A stretch of 64,000 nt of DNA, taken from Gymnogyps californianus (lineage: Eukaryota > Chordata > Aves > Accipitriformes > Cathartidae). Positions 28,001 to 41,109 of the stretch are shown in pieces; position 1 is the stretch's first letter; each line of letters begins with the position of its first letter. The position numbers were made by a program, and so were the translations under genes. The stretch spans positions 2,480,001 to 2,544,000 of the forward strand of contig NC_059486.1 in NCBI RefSeq assembly GCF_018139145.2, given 5' to 3'. The notes beneath the pieces were generated by a model. It was not told the origin of the DNA. It searched no databases and was given only the letters and a program-made list of their open reading frames with translations.

Positions 28001-30282
28001 ACGTTGACAAGGTATTCAGCTACATTTTTTAGGCATCTCAAAGGTTATTTAAGGTAATGAAGATCTTAGAGGAAACATCTGAAAGACAGTTGTTGTTAGT
28101 TGCAGGTGATTAGGTGCCAAATTGAAAGTTTGATTAATGTAAATACTCTTTATTTGAAGGTTTTTCTGTGTTGTGGGGAAAAAAATACTGTAATACTTCG
28201 GAGAAGGACATAGATCTTTTCTTCTGTTACAAAAGATTATATGACATTGCTATTTCTTTTTTTGGGCTTTTCCTTAGCAATTTCCTTGCTCTTAAAAGGT
28301 AGGGATCTAAACACCAAGAACAGATTCAAAATAAAATTAAGGGAAATGGCACTGAATATTTGTCACTGTGTAATTGGGGAGTGATTTGTTTTGTTTTGTT
28401 TTCTTTGTATTTCTATTAATAGAAGCCTTTTATTTAAACAATTAATTTTAGCACATAAGTCTCTTTCAGTGAATATAGTGGAAATATTCTTGAAAGTATA
28501 TGCTCAAGTGTTCTGCTGGCTCACGACCACAGTGCTCAGCATTTTTCAGACCTTGGCCTTAATGCAGCTATAGTTGGAAATAACACATATTCTATATACG
28601 TTCTATATATTCAATTTGGGAAGATGACATCCTGACTGAGGCAGCCATCAGTCACCTGTAAAGGAAAGAAAGGTTTCTGAGAAGGTAACTGTGAAAAGTT
28701 ATGTATGAGTGAAAAGTATGGCAAGAGTACCATTACAGATCTGTATTCTTTTTAAATGTTTCTAATTTTTATAAAATAGGATGAAAAGAATAGGTCTTAC
28801 TTAAGTTTGTTTTGAAATTTTCTGATGGAAAACTGCTGCAGCTACCGCTGTCTCTGGTGGCACTGTTTGTAAGCCTGAAAAAAACAAGGAAGGGAAGAAA
28901 TTAAAAACCTCAAACCCTAAATGGTAGGTAGCTGAATTAATCCATCTGAAGTATATTTCATACTTAGTTCACAGGTACATCGCTAAGCATTTTCACTTTA
29001 TGCTACACCCGAGGCATAAATAACTTTAAATGCTCCCAACTTTATTTTTTTAATGCATTAGATGCTTCAGTCTGATTCAGGTTTCTGATTTGGAACTTCT
29101 AGGGAATATATGGCACGTTGTACTCCCCTGATAAGGATCAATAATGTCTGGTGGATTGCTCAGGATGGTCACCTTGCTTTCACACTTCCACCTAAAGAGG
29201 CTTTGTCCCTTCTTCCTCTCCTCTGGGTAGCAGTATAGGCTCAAAAACATGATTCTGAAGCTAGTTTTCTTCCTTGTGCAATTCATTCATACGTGCAAAG
29301 TAAACGTACAATGCAGCTATTCAAAATTGCTCGTATTTTTATTATTGTACTTGTTCTGAACAGGTATAAATTGGCAGCTCAAGGTATTCCAACAGACTTT
29401 GTAGAGTAGGGGAAATAGTTTGGAAGCCATTTCACATGCCTCTGGTGGTTTCTGATATTTTGCATGTCAGGGAGATAAGAAAGAGTACAGAAATGAGTAA
29501 GTTTAAAAACCTGGAGGGATAGTAGAGTGGATTCTCAAAAGCCTGTCAGTGTCAGTTTTTGAACTAGGTTGAAATAAATTTAAATAAAATAAAAAAAAAA
29601 AAAAGTCTGAACATGGTGCTGAATGTTTTTAGAAACTCTTGTCTACACTGTTGTAAGACTCTAGTGAGGACCTGAACAATTTATGTATTTGAGATCTTTA
29701 GTTTGAAGTATGAGGGTCTTGATGTACACTGTAAAGCTATAGCTCAACGGTTATGAAAAGTAAAGCCTCAGTGCTCAGTCTGCTTCTGAAGGCTGACTGT
29801 TTTTAGCTTGGTAAGTTTTCTTCTGCTTGAATTTTATTTGAAGATCTGTCTCACATTTGTAGCAAGAGTGATTTCTGCAGCTTGGTATTTAAGGAATCGT
29901 GTGAAATGTACTAAGGAATGTCAGGAGGCTGGGATGTACATGCCTGAGTGGTATACATCACAGAGTGCGCTTACGCTATTTTCTTGAAATAGAATTCATA
30001 TTTGTAACAAAAGTAAACATTTTACTCAGAATCTGCCAGAAGCCTATTAGGCGTGTAGGAAGTCCCCAGGCCTTGATCTTTATTATTTTTGGTCTTGAAA
30101 GCTGAGCTTATAGCAATGACTCTGGCACCAGAGGGAGCATAAAATTTATCTAACTGTTTCTTCTCTTGCAAAGCACTGTAAGACCGCCCCCAGGAGGAAG
30201 GCCTAGGGAAGGGAGCAGGAAAGAAAGCTTAATGCTGGACATGCGCAGGCCGGCTAGAGGCTTACTTGCTCAGCAGAGAGTG

Positions 30283-30319
30283 CTTCAGACCATGAGGACT
30301 CGTTAGCTGTGGTCTGAAG
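30283..30319. repeat. Perfect 10-base inverted repeat (hairpin)
   Basis: CTTCAGACCA at 30283-30292 and TGGTCTGAAG at 30310-30319 are exact reverse complements separated by 17 bases. They lie at the end of a locally GC-richer patch (about 30180-30290) that contains ATGCGCAGG, close to an NRF-1-type site. The stem is too short for a microRNA precursor. Confidence 0.8.
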
Positions 30320-31769
30320 AAAAGGAATACTTGAGTGACTGAGATTGGTTGGTTCTCTTTCTATAGCTGAGCATGATTTACTTTGGTTCCAGTGCTAGAA
30401 ATGATCCATCTTTCACTAATGAAGTATTTATTGCTGGTCATGAGTAGTAATATTCATTACTATCATTCTTTAATCTATCCTATTTGCAGGAAAGTAAAAT
30501 GGCCTAATACTGTATTTATGTATCTTTTTTCCTGTAATCAGTTGTATACACTTTTAGTCCGAGGCTATTTAATTTTCTTAACTTAATGATTAATTTTGGT
30601 GTTAGCTGATTCTCACTTGAAAAGGTTAGTGGCATGCATTCCCTTCCCTGCAAAAACAAATTAATGTTTTGTCTTTTAAACTCTGATTTTGTCTATTTCT
30701 TATTCTCACAGTGTTTATGGATAGTTGCGAATGTTGCATAAGATTGCACGTGATTTGTTCATGCCAGACCACTTTGCAAGAGACTTGAAAGAGGCCCTGT
30801 GTGGTCCCAGAAGGCTGGTTTTTTTTCCCTCAGTTCAATAGAAGACAAGCAAGACTTTCACAGTCAAACACTGTAGGAAGCTTGCAGAATCAGGAGGATT
30901 TCTGTGTGATATCCTGAAGACAGGAGTTGAAAATGACTACTTTACAAATAGCTTTGCTCTCTGCTTTAGAAAGGCTGGCAGGCTGCATACTGAACTCTTT
31001 GCAGAGATTATCCCTGCTTGATCTTAGACTAGATTTCTCGTGGTTTTTTAATTTATTAAGACCTTTTTTATATTAAGGGCTATCATCCTATGTAAGAAAA
31101 CTAATGGATTTTGATTAAATAATTGGGCTTTGCTTTTATTTTTGTATTTCTTGTATGTGCAGAAATCTGTTGTTAAAACAAACCTGAATTGGTCTGTTTT
31201 TCTTCTTGGGGCAAGATAGCTGGATAGAAATACATGGAATCTATGACCCATTTTATCCCATGTCCCGTTCCCTCCCTCCTTCCCCCTCTGTGTAAATTAA
31301 TGATCAATTTACTTCTGCAACACTGATAATAGTGAAATTTCTGTCCCTTGTGAAAATGGAAATCTAATGAAACCTTTTATTTCATGGAATTAAATTATTC
31401 CTACAAAGTACTTCTGAATACAGGATGATAGCACCAAGGAAGTTTAGTTGTTATCTGTCATTTAAGTAATCTTTTTCTCTCCAGATTTTTCTCAGCTGAC
31501 CGTTTTGTTTGGGTTTTTTGTGGTAGTATTTGAGGCTCACAGAAGAGTAACTTGTAGTACAGGACGAAAAGTTGTTCTACATGATGTGTAGAATCATTCA
31601 GAGATTTAGTGAGATTAAAACCGCTTCCTATTCTAGACCGTCAGTGCCTTTGTTTAAAAATAGCTGACAGTAGTAGAGCAGTTGGTTGACTTAAATACTA
31701 AAGTGAAATTGTTATAGTTGCCTGTGTTATTTATTTTTGGTGAAGGTAGTTAAGAACTGTCTTTAAAAT

Positions 31770-31880
31770 ACTGGTTACATTATGGCTGGCCCAGTGCCAA
31801 AGCCAACAGCTATAAAACTATGCGCAGCTATTGTATTGGACAGAAAAATTACTGCATAATTACCACTTCAGCTCTGTAGA
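31770..31880. promoter_or_regulatory. Candidate conserved non-coding element with NF-I site
   Basis: A perfect TGGC-N5-GCCA nuclear factor I palindrome lies at 31787-31799, followed by ATTGTATTGG and GCATAATTACC (homeodomain/POU-like). It sits about 700 bases upstream of the first exon in the window. Function is inferred. Confidence 0.3.
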
Positions 31881-32490
31881 TTTTTAGTTGATTAAAATGA
31901 TGATAAAAAGCATGAAATGTGTTTTGTTTTCTTTTTTCCTGTGGCTTTGTGGTAAGGAATATTTAAGCAAATAGTTAGCTGTGATGGGAGGTCATTCTAT
32001 GGGTAGAATAAAGTGGGAACATTTTAAATACCATTTATTTCAAATTAAGTTTAATCATCAGTGGCAAATCCATGTTTCATCTTAGACCATTGTCAACTTT
32101 TTGTAATATTCATGTGCTTTTATTTTCTTTAATGGAGATTCTCATGAGGTGTTAGACAAACATCTTCCCTATTCCTGTTTTATTCCTTTTCAGCTAGAAC
32201 CCATTGCAGAGTGAATTTTGAAGAATTTCTGAAGACCGCTATTTTTACTACTTGAATCCTGGTTAAAATCCCATTTGTTTGTAATGATCTTATTAATTGA
32301 AACAACTAGGGAAACAAATCTTTGAGATAGTTGCCAATATTGTCAAATAGTTGTCTAGCGACAGGTCATTCTGTCATATATGGTTATCAATCAGTCAATG
32401 AATCTGTATTCAGTAGCCACAAGTGACAAACAGAAGAGTATATATTTGGCCTCTAAGGCTATGGAATCACTACCTCTATGAGTTCATTAA

Positions 32491-34085
<1,595 letters not shown>

Positions 34086-34280
34086 TTTTGGTGAGTCCTT
34101 ATGGTTTAAATGGTACACTCACGGGCCAGTCATATAAGATGTCAGACCCAGCAACTCGTAAATTGATGGAGGAATGGCAGTATTTTTACCCTATGGTGCT
34201 GAAGAAAAAAGAAGGCATGAAAGAGGAAGAAGAGTTGGGATATGACAACGATTTCCCTGTGGCAGTTGAAGTCATAGTTG
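34086..34280 (+). CDS. MED13L: MED13L coding exon B (N-terminal domain, about residues 209-274)
   Basis: This 195-base exon is phase 1 on both sides, so skipping it would keep the frame. The reading starts with the strongly conserved [15 protein letters not shown], continues through [19 protein letters not shown] and an acidic/basic segment with [20 protein letters not shown], and ends [10 protein letters not shown]. It belongs to the Mediator 13 N-terminal domain. Apparent differences from the human protein as I remember it (Met for Ile in KLMEEW, Gly-Met in the KKKEGMKEE segment) are conservative or lie in the charged loop. The first codon is split (G from the previous exon plus TT). The donor is gtaagt at 34281. 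Confidence 0.92.
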
Positions 34281-34669
34281 GTAAGTTTCAGTATTCTGCC
34301 TGAAGGATTATTTTCCTCCATGTGATTAAAAAAAAAAAAAAAATCTAATTAATCAGAAACAGGCATTATAATTTTCCTATCTTCTCTTGTAGCTCTCTTG
34401 ACACTGAAACATCTGACTAGTTATCTTGCCTCAAGCTTCTGTACTCCCTGTATCCCACATGCTATTATTGACAGTATCAAGCTACTTGTTTCAGCTCTGT
34501 ACTGGTTATAGAGGGTTAGATGTATATTAGTATTTGAAATTCCTTAGCTCTTTATATTTCTGATAATAAGTTTTGTCTAATTGACTTTGAAAACAAGTTG
34601 AAGTAGCTAGGGCTGCTGAATATTATCAGGTGCATTTAAGACTTTTGGTTTTTTTCCATTTCTTTGTAG
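34281..34669 (+). other. MED13L: Intron B-C
   Basis: This is a short 389-base phase 1 intron with a poly-A run near 34327-34341 and a pyrimidine-rich acceptor ending tttgtag. I see no repeat in it. Confidence 0.88.
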
Positions 34670-34861
34670 GCGGTGTAAGGATGGTATATCCTTCAGCCTT
34701 TGTTCTCATCTCCCAGAGTGACATCCCCATGTCACAGAATGCTGCCAATACTGGAGGACATATAAATGTGGGACAGCAGGGGCTTGGAAGTGTGAAAGAT
34801 CCTGCTAGTACCTGTGGGATGCCACTCACTCCACCCACTTCTCCAGAGCAGGCCGTTATGG
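34670..34861 (+). CDS. MED13L: MED13L coding exon C with phosphodegron-like motif (about residues 274-338)
   Basis: This 192-base exon is phase 1 on both sides. The reading opens with [19 protein letters not shown], passes through a variable stretch with [17 protein letters not shown], and ends [24 protein letters not shown] at 34825-34848 has the form of a CDC4/FBW7 phosphodegron (Thr-Pro-Pro-x-Ser/Thr). It is known for this family that SCF-FBW7 targets MED13 and MED13L through such a conserved site, which controls how long the kinase module stays on Mediator. The key Thr codon is at 34828-34830, near residue 327 by human-like counting, and the +4 Ser codon is at 34840-34842. The acceptor is ttgtag and the donor is gtaagc at 34862. 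The exon length is a multiple of three, so an isoform lacking it would stay in frame. Confidence 0.92.
34825..34848 (+). other. MED13L: Candidate FBW7 phosphodegron (LTPPTSPE)
   Basis: The eight codons read Leu-Thr-Pro-Pro-Thr-Ser-Pro-Glu. The Thr-Pro-Pro core, Ser-Pro at +4/+5 and Glu at +6 fit the FBW7 recognition pattern. Phosphorylation and use in this species are inferred from the family, not seen. Confidence 0.75.
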
Positions 34862-36008
34862 GTAAGCAATAAACTTGGGAGGCTGGAGTCAGTCTTTCAT
34901 TTTTGCATAGCTCATGGTAAGTGAGGGTAAGTATGTGAACAGTAGCAGATTAAAGACAGGCAATAGACTGAAAGTTAGGAGAGGACTTTTTCTGTAGGTC
35001 TGTGGTAAATGAAAGCCAATGCTTTAAACATCCCTGAAGAAGACACATCTTTAAACAAAACTGTGCGAATTCAGTTAAGCTCCATTTTCTATAACTGCAT
35101 TATCTTTGTGCAGTAGTGCAAATACCTGAGAGACTGGATTCTGACAGTGTTTTAGACAGATCTTGCCAGTGTTTATGAAGTGCTGGTTTTCTTGTGTGGG
35201 GATGGGAGGAGGGTGTTGATTCATTGCGGTACAAGAGTACAGTGAACATACAAGAGTACGTAGCTCTTTTTGTGAAGAGCTAGAAATACAGCACTAACTA
35301 AGCATTCATGTTGGTATAATAAAAATTTGCAAATGCTAGCTGCTCTTTTTGCCCAACACAGTTGGGTTTTAATTAAGGGCCATTCAAAAGAAACGCATAA
35401 GTTTCTGGAACTGGTAAGAAGGAGCTGGGCTTCCCAAATGAGGTCTGACATAGGCTTGCATCATATGCAGATGGCAAATGGAGTGCTGCATAGTATTTGC
35501 AAGTGAGTTACGTGTTTTGTCTGGATAGAGTATGCCCCTTTCAAGTATTTGGATCCATAGTAGTTCTAATCTCAGAAGGCATCCAAATGCTTGGTATGTG
35601 GGGTACTAGATCCTTAATATCTTGCTTCGTTGAAATGAATATATATATCCTGTTGCTCCTCAGAAATGAAAATAAATATCTGTAACCTGTCATCGTCTGG
35701 AATACAGACAAGAGCTTATGATTAGTTGCTGTCAGTGTGGTTATGCTGTAACGAATTCAGGACTGCAATTCCAAATGAGAACTAAGGAACAGAGGAGTCA
35801 AACGTCTGTTTGAGTGCAAACTTCTAAGATGATAAAGTAAAAACAAACCAAAAAAAAACCAAAAAAAACTGATATAGAAAAAGAAATGCAGTGATTTTTT
35901 TTTTCCCCCTCAAAAAATGTTTTGAAGGCATGTTTACAACTAATTTTTTTTTTTTTTCTGTGTAGATTGTCTTCTGAACTTGCTCTTTACAGACTTGCCA
36001 GTTACTAA

Positions 36009-36372
36009 CAGAATTACGAGATAGTTGTGGTTGGAAGGGACCTCCGGAGATTTTCTTATCCAACCCTTCTGCTCAAAGCAGGGTCAGGTAGAGCAGGTTG
36101 CTCAGGACATTGTCCAGTCAGGTTTTGAATATGTCCAAGGACAGAGACTCCACAACCTCTCTGGGTAACCTGTTGCAATGGCTGACCACCTTCACAGTAA
36201 AAAGTTCTTTCTTATGTTTAAATGGAATTTCCTGTATTTCAATTTATGCCCATCGCCTCTTATCCTTTCACTGGATACCACTGGTTACATCCTCTCTATT
36301 CTCCCTGTCAACTATTTGTATACATTGATAAGATTCCTCCCCCAGCTTTCTCAGCCTCTCCTTGTAACCTTT
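36009..36372 (-). mobile_element. CR1 LINE 3'-region fragment, minus orientation
   Basis: The segment contains hallmark phrases of bird CR1 copies: GTTGGAAGGGACCT near 36029, then a CAACCTCTCTGGGTAACCTG block around 36152-36172, then a stretch ending near TCTCCTTGTAACC. In CR1 this order reads from the 3' end inward, so the element lies on the minus strand, opposite to MED13L. The expected terminal octamers at the left edge are decayed. It is a typical 5'-truncated, inactive copy. The right boundary is approximate. Confidence 0.88.
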
Positions 36373-37290
36373 ATTAATAATGATGTCACAAGTACTGGCA
36401 TGTTTTATGTTTTGCAAATGACTATTATTTGGAATTGAGTTTCAGTTCACAGAAGATTCTCTGACTTGAGTCACATTAGTGTCCTGGTTTATCAGTGATT
36501 TAGCAAAATCATTAGAGACCACTCACCACTGGGCAACCTTCTTCTGCTGGAACTTGTACTTTTCTTGAACTTGTTGGTTAGTGCTTACCAGATTTCACAA
36601 AGCAATAGAAGTGTGAAAGACATGAAGTTCCTGCAAGTTTCTGTGAGACTATGCAGCCAGATGGGGATAAAGAATCCTTGTTATACCCTCACTGAGGTCT
36701 AATGAGCTGCCAAGCTAGCTTAGCCTTTATTAGATAGTTCTGTCACATCAAGAGGATCAATCTTGATGCAAAGCCAAAGAAAACTAATCATCATTGGCTT
36801 CATTGCCATGGAAGTACTTGTCTGGATTCACTTGTCCATGAACAGTATCTTTATATGAAGACTATCAAGAGCATTTAGTATTTACTGGTAATAATACAGA
36901 ATGTGAGATTTAAATTCACTTTGAATAGTGTTTTTCAAGGCAACTGATAGTTAAAATAAGCAAAAAGCTTATTAGTAACTAACTGAAGCAAGACAATTGA
37001 CTTCTAAATAACAATCTGTGTTGAAGTATTGATGCATATTTTAACGTGCTATTGTATTTTTAAATTTTTCAGGTTCCTGTTAAACTTGTACAATATCACA
37101 AGGGGATTCTATTTTAGAATATTTATAAACTATTAATATCTAAAAAGTGTTCATATTGTCCAATCTGGCAGTCACAGTTTCTGTTTGATCTCTGTTATTG
37201 TTTGAGGGCAATATGAAATTGTATCAGAGGGGTCCATCTCTAGCGAACAATGAAAGGATTCCTATATATTGTATCATACACCATTTTAAA

Positions 37291-37940
37291 AGACCTTGAG
37301 GAATTGGAGAAATGGATTGGAAAAACATGTCATGCAGTTCAGAGTCAGTAAATAGGATACATGAACTGGATTGGTCTGAGGCACATGACTAATACTTCAG
37401 TTCTGCCCGGTACTAGCAAAAATGTGGTTGTAGTACCATGTCCAGTTTTGAACACTTAAAGATGTGGACCAATTGGATGGAGTCCAGGAAAGTGCAGTGA
37501 GAATGATTATAGATTTTTGCAAACAGGACCTATAGGAAAAGATGGAAAGAATTGAGGTTGTTTAGTCTAGAGAAGAGAAATTTGAAGGAGAGACAGTGTA
37601 ACAGTCTTCAGAGACATAAAAGGAGAAAAAGAATAATCTTTTCTCTGCGACCAATATGTGATGAACCTAAACTGGAGCAAAGCAAAACTAGGTTAAACAT
37701 GAGGAAAAACTTTCTCTGAGGAAGGATAATGAAGTGTTAGAATAAACTGGCTGGTGGGAAGCTACAGAATTTCCATTAGCAGAGAGGTGGGTGGGTGGGG
37801 TTTTGGGGGGTTGGGGCGGGGGGGGGCTGTTTGTTTTTAAAGAACAGGTTAGTCAAATGTGTTGATCCAGCTTTGAAGCAGGGGATGGACTAGATGATCT
37901 CTTCGTGTCTCTTTCAACCGTATTTTCCATGATTGCGTCT
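37291..37940 (+). mobile_element. Degraded CR1 LINE fragment, plus orientation
   Basis: The segment has several separate CR1-like phrases in sense order: GAATTGGAGAAATGG near 37301, GTTTAGTCTAGAGAAGAGAA near 37560, an AACATGAGGAAAAACTTTCT block near 37697, AAGAACAGGTTAG near 37840, and GGACTAGATGATCTCTTCG near 37887. The sequence between them is strongly diverged, indicating an old copy. A G-rich stretch at 37789-37826 interrupts it. It is oriented with the host gene and the boundaries are approximate. Confidence 0.78.
37789..37826 (+). repeat. G-rich tract, potential G-quadruplex
   Basis: Successive G runs of 3, 3, 4, 6, 4 and 9 are separated by one to four bases, satisfying the usual four-run G-quadruplex pattern on the + strand. 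In the transcript it would be on the sense RNA. It sits inside the old CR1 fragment. Confidence 0.75.
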
Positions 37941-38605
37941 AAAGTACGTAACAAAACAAATTGCTACTGAAAGTAGGGAATGGCATTTTTCATGTGTAGA
38001 AACAGACTGCACCGTAGGGATTGTGCAGTGACCTCTGGTGAGCGGCTGGTTGTGTCCTCCAGTATTTATACCATTATATGACGTAGTTATTTGTGTGTGT
38101 TCCAGTATTTTGTCAGTGATTTTCATGGATAAAAATTAGTGTCAGTGTATGAGAACAAAATGGTTTTGCCTGCTGCAAAGTTCTGTTTCATGTTATGCGC
38201 TGTATTGCTGTACTGTATAGTATAAACATATTACAGAATTTTGGAAAACAATAATTAATGCACTCAAATGTAACTTGAAAGCTCTGGTAGCTCCTTGGTT
38301 ATCCTCTCATACCTCCTATCCTTTCCTTTCCATCATACTTTTTTATTTTCCTGGCAGTGGTAACTGTGCTATTGATGTATGTGATGTGTATGTGTGTGCA
38401 TTATGTTTGTTTATACACACGCATTCCTTCCTGCCCCCCTCCTTCCCCCGCAAAAGGAGGACAGATTGGCTAATTCTGAAGTTTGGACCTGTTTTTTTGA
38501 TCATCTGTCAAGTTCACAATGTTGTAGAACGTTTGAAAGCCAGCGAAATAAATTGTTAGAGCCACAAGCCTCAGTATGTCTAGGGATTTATGGTTTTGAC
38601 TGCCC

Positions 38606-38624
38606 TTTTTTTTTTTTTTTTTTT
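38606..38624. repeat. T19 homopolymer
   Basis: A run of 19 T, intronic. It has no sequence context suggesting a function. Confidence 0.9.
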
Positions 38625-39911
38625 AATTAGAATGCTTTACAAAAAGAGAATCGGGGAAGGTCTAACTGGAGAAAAAAATATATAAGCATGAAGAATCAAA
38701 GAAGATACAGGGTTAGGCAGCTTGTGCACAATTTTAAAAGTTGTATTTTGAAAGTCACCTAATAGAAATCAGCAGAATTACCTTGTTAGATGCAGTGATG
38801 TACAGCAGTGAATCCTTTCAGCGTTTCATTCTTAAGGCTTCTTAAATTGCGTCAGGCAGAAGGACGAAGTATTCTGTACACTGATTTGACCTTGTTAAAA
38901 TGCGGCATATCCTTACTTACTTTTCCATCCAGAGCACAGAGTAGTGTTACTCAGTCACCAGGCCAAATGAACCTAAAGCTCCCTCTACTGTTGTAGTTTG
39001 TGTTTGTAAAGATGACTGTGTTAGATTGCAGTTAATCTAAAACAAAAACATATTTCATAGTAGAAAAAGAAACATCTGCTTGTACAATAGCTGGTAAGGT
39101 GTCTGCATCGCAGACAGAAGGAAATGAAGTGCAGAACGTGAATCAGAGTTTTTGGGCTATTAACGTGCTGAAGTAATATCTTCATTTGTTATCTCTTTGA
39201 TAATCATACAGTGTTACCGAGAACCTCACATAGTATGTTAATAGTATATACAAATGATCAACTGTTGAACAATTTCTGTGGTAGTATACATCTCAACTGT
39301 AAGATTTTACCAAAGCAAGTTTTGATTTTGGTGTTTCAATTCGAGCATATTATAAAGAAATAGCATCACACTAATCCATTCATTTCTTCAGTGAGGTTTT
39401 ATCTTGAGTATAAAGCACTGATTCTTGCTTTGAAGTAGTCTACATAAATTATTGGTTTTCTTAATAGACGCTTTTAGAAACATCCATATTATAATAAATT
39501 TAGTCTTTAAAGCAACTCACCAAAGACTGTATAAATTCAAGTTTAACGATAATTGTGAAAAAACTCTATCTGTACTATTTCTTAGTGATTGAATACAAGG
39601 CTGTAGGGGGCTATCTAAACTACCTCCATTTAAGTGGCAGAGTATATTGTCTCACGTGAGGTGCAGTACTCGCACGACTGTATTGCACATGTACCGGGTA
39701 TAACCTAGTGCCATCTTTGTTACCCCAAAGGCAAGTGTTGCTTTGAAATCTAGTTTAGTCAGTCTTTTGTAATGATGCTTTAGGCATTTTCTAGTGAATG
39801 TGAACATCTGTGTAGTCAGCAGCCTTGTAAGAGGGAAAGTCTTTTCAGGAAAAAGTATCAAATGTGAATATTGAGAACAGCTATAACATCAATGCTTAAT
39901 TTATGTTGCAG

Positions 39912-40074
39912 GAGAAAGTGGATGCTCTCAGAGCAATATCAGCCACTCAGCTGTACAGGAGGGGACAGTCAGTGTACACAGTCCAAAGAAATCGGGCAAG
40001 ATTACTCCAAAATTTCACAATCATATGGTTCACCGTGTCTGGAAGGAATGCATTCTCAACAGGTCACAGTCCAA
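39912..40074 (+). CDS. MED13L: MED13L coding exon D (about residues 338-392)
   Basis: This 163-base exon is phase 1 in and phase 2 out. After the split Gly codon the reading is [17 protein letters not shown], then [20 protein letters not shown], then [16 protein letters not shown]. The [14 protein letters not shown] block is a recognisable family signature; the part before it is a variable Ser-rich linker. Two longer frames overlap this exon in the wrong registers and start from intronic or out-of-frame ATGs. They do not join to the neighbours and are shadows. The acceptor is ttgcag at 39911 and the donor is gtaagg at 40075. Confidence 0.9.
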
Positions 40075-40542
40075 GTAAGGCAGCAGTTCTGATGGTTTTG
40101 TTTATTAATAAACACATAATATATATTTAAAATTGTAATAGTTTTGCCTTAGGTAGTGTTATTCTTCACAGAATTCTTTTGCCACTAATCAAAGCTAATG
40201 ATGGAGAACAGCATTATCAAAGAAAATTTGTTACTGTGTTCAGCTGAAAACTGCTAACACTTAACATTGTATTTGCAGTTGTGTATCTTAATTGTGACAG
40301 TCTTTGAGGTTACAAATCTGTATATAATATGTGCCTTCAGCTAGATGCTTTCAGATTGATTAATTGCAGTTTCTAGCTCCAGTTGTAGTTACTAGACTGA
40401 AAGTCAGGTGACTGAAGAACAAATAGTATATATTTGATATTTAGAACTCTAAAGGTAATATTTGTAAAGCATTACATTACATGTGTTGGACTGAAGTTCC
40501 AGTCGACAAGGATATGGTAAATTCATGCAGTTAGGCCTTTGT

Positions 40543-41109
40543 TGTGGTTTAACCCCAGCCAGCAACTAAGCACCACGCAGCCGCTCGCTCACTCCGCGCA
40601 CCCAGTGGGATGGGGGAGAGAACCAAAAAAAACCCTCGTGGGTTGAGATAAAGACAGTTTAACAGGACAGAAAGGAAGAAAAATAATGATAATAATAATA
40701 CAATAATAATACTAAAAGAATTAGACTATACAAAACAAGTGTTGCACAATGCAGTTGCTCACCACTCGCTGACCGATGCCCAGTTAGTTCCCGAGCAGCA
40801 ATCCACCCCTCCTGGCCAACTCCCCCCAGTTTATATACTGGGCATGACGTCATATGGTATGGAATATTCCTTTGGCCAGTTTGGGTCAGCTGTCCTGGCT
40901 GTGTCCCCTCCCAACTTCTTGTGCCCCTCCAGCCTTCTTGCTGGCTGGGCATGAGAAGCTGAAAAATCCTTGACTTAGTATAAACACTACTTGGCAACAA
41001 CTGAAAACATCAGTGTGTTATCAACATTATTCTCCTGCTAAATCCAAAACGTCACACTGTACTGGTTACTAGGAAGAAAATTACCTCTATTGCAGCCGAA
41101 ACCAAGACA
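40543..41109 (-). mobile_element. Solo LTR of an avian endogenous retrovirus
   Basis: A 567-base element starts TGTGGTTTAACC and ends CCAAGACA on the + strand, giving TG...CA termini, and is flanked by the direct repeat GCCTTTGT (40535-40542 and 41110-41117). It matches a solo-LTR type I recall as frequent in bird genomes. On the minus strand it has a palindromic CRE followed by a TATA box, so its promoter would read leftward, antisense to MED13L. There is no internal retroviral coding sequence, so it is a solo LTR left by recombination. A 113-codon minus frame inside it has no retroviral features and is taken as chance. The family name cannot be fixed without a repeat library. Confidence 0.85.
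40831..40852 (-). promoter_or_regulatory. LTR promoter elements: CRE and TATA box
   Basis: The palindrome TGACGTCA at 40845-40852 is a consensus cAMP-response element. On the minus strand it is followed 7 bases downstream by TATATAA (plus-strand positions 40831-40837). This is a standard LTR U3 promoter layout. Whether it is active is unknown. Confidence 0.65.

Larger units (their letters stand above)
34862..39911 (+). other. MED13L: Intron C-D with two CR1 fragments
   Basis: This is a 5050-base phase 1 intron. It contains an antisense CR1 fragment (36009-36372), a degraded sense CR1 fragment (37291-37940) interrupted by a G-rich stretch, a 19-base T run (38606-38624) and A/C-rich low-complexity sequence near 35840-35870. 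The rest appears unique. The donor is gtaagc and the acceptor is ttgcag. Confidence 0.85.

Noticed and set aside
30283..30319. MicroRNA precursor at the hairpin
   Set aside because: A 10-base stem with a 17-base loop is much shorter than a microRNA precursor stem.
40659..41000. 113-codon minus frame inside the LTR
   Set aside because: It lies wholly in the solo LTR and has a Tyr/Leu-rich end made from an ATA/AAT repeat. It does not look like a retroviral protein.
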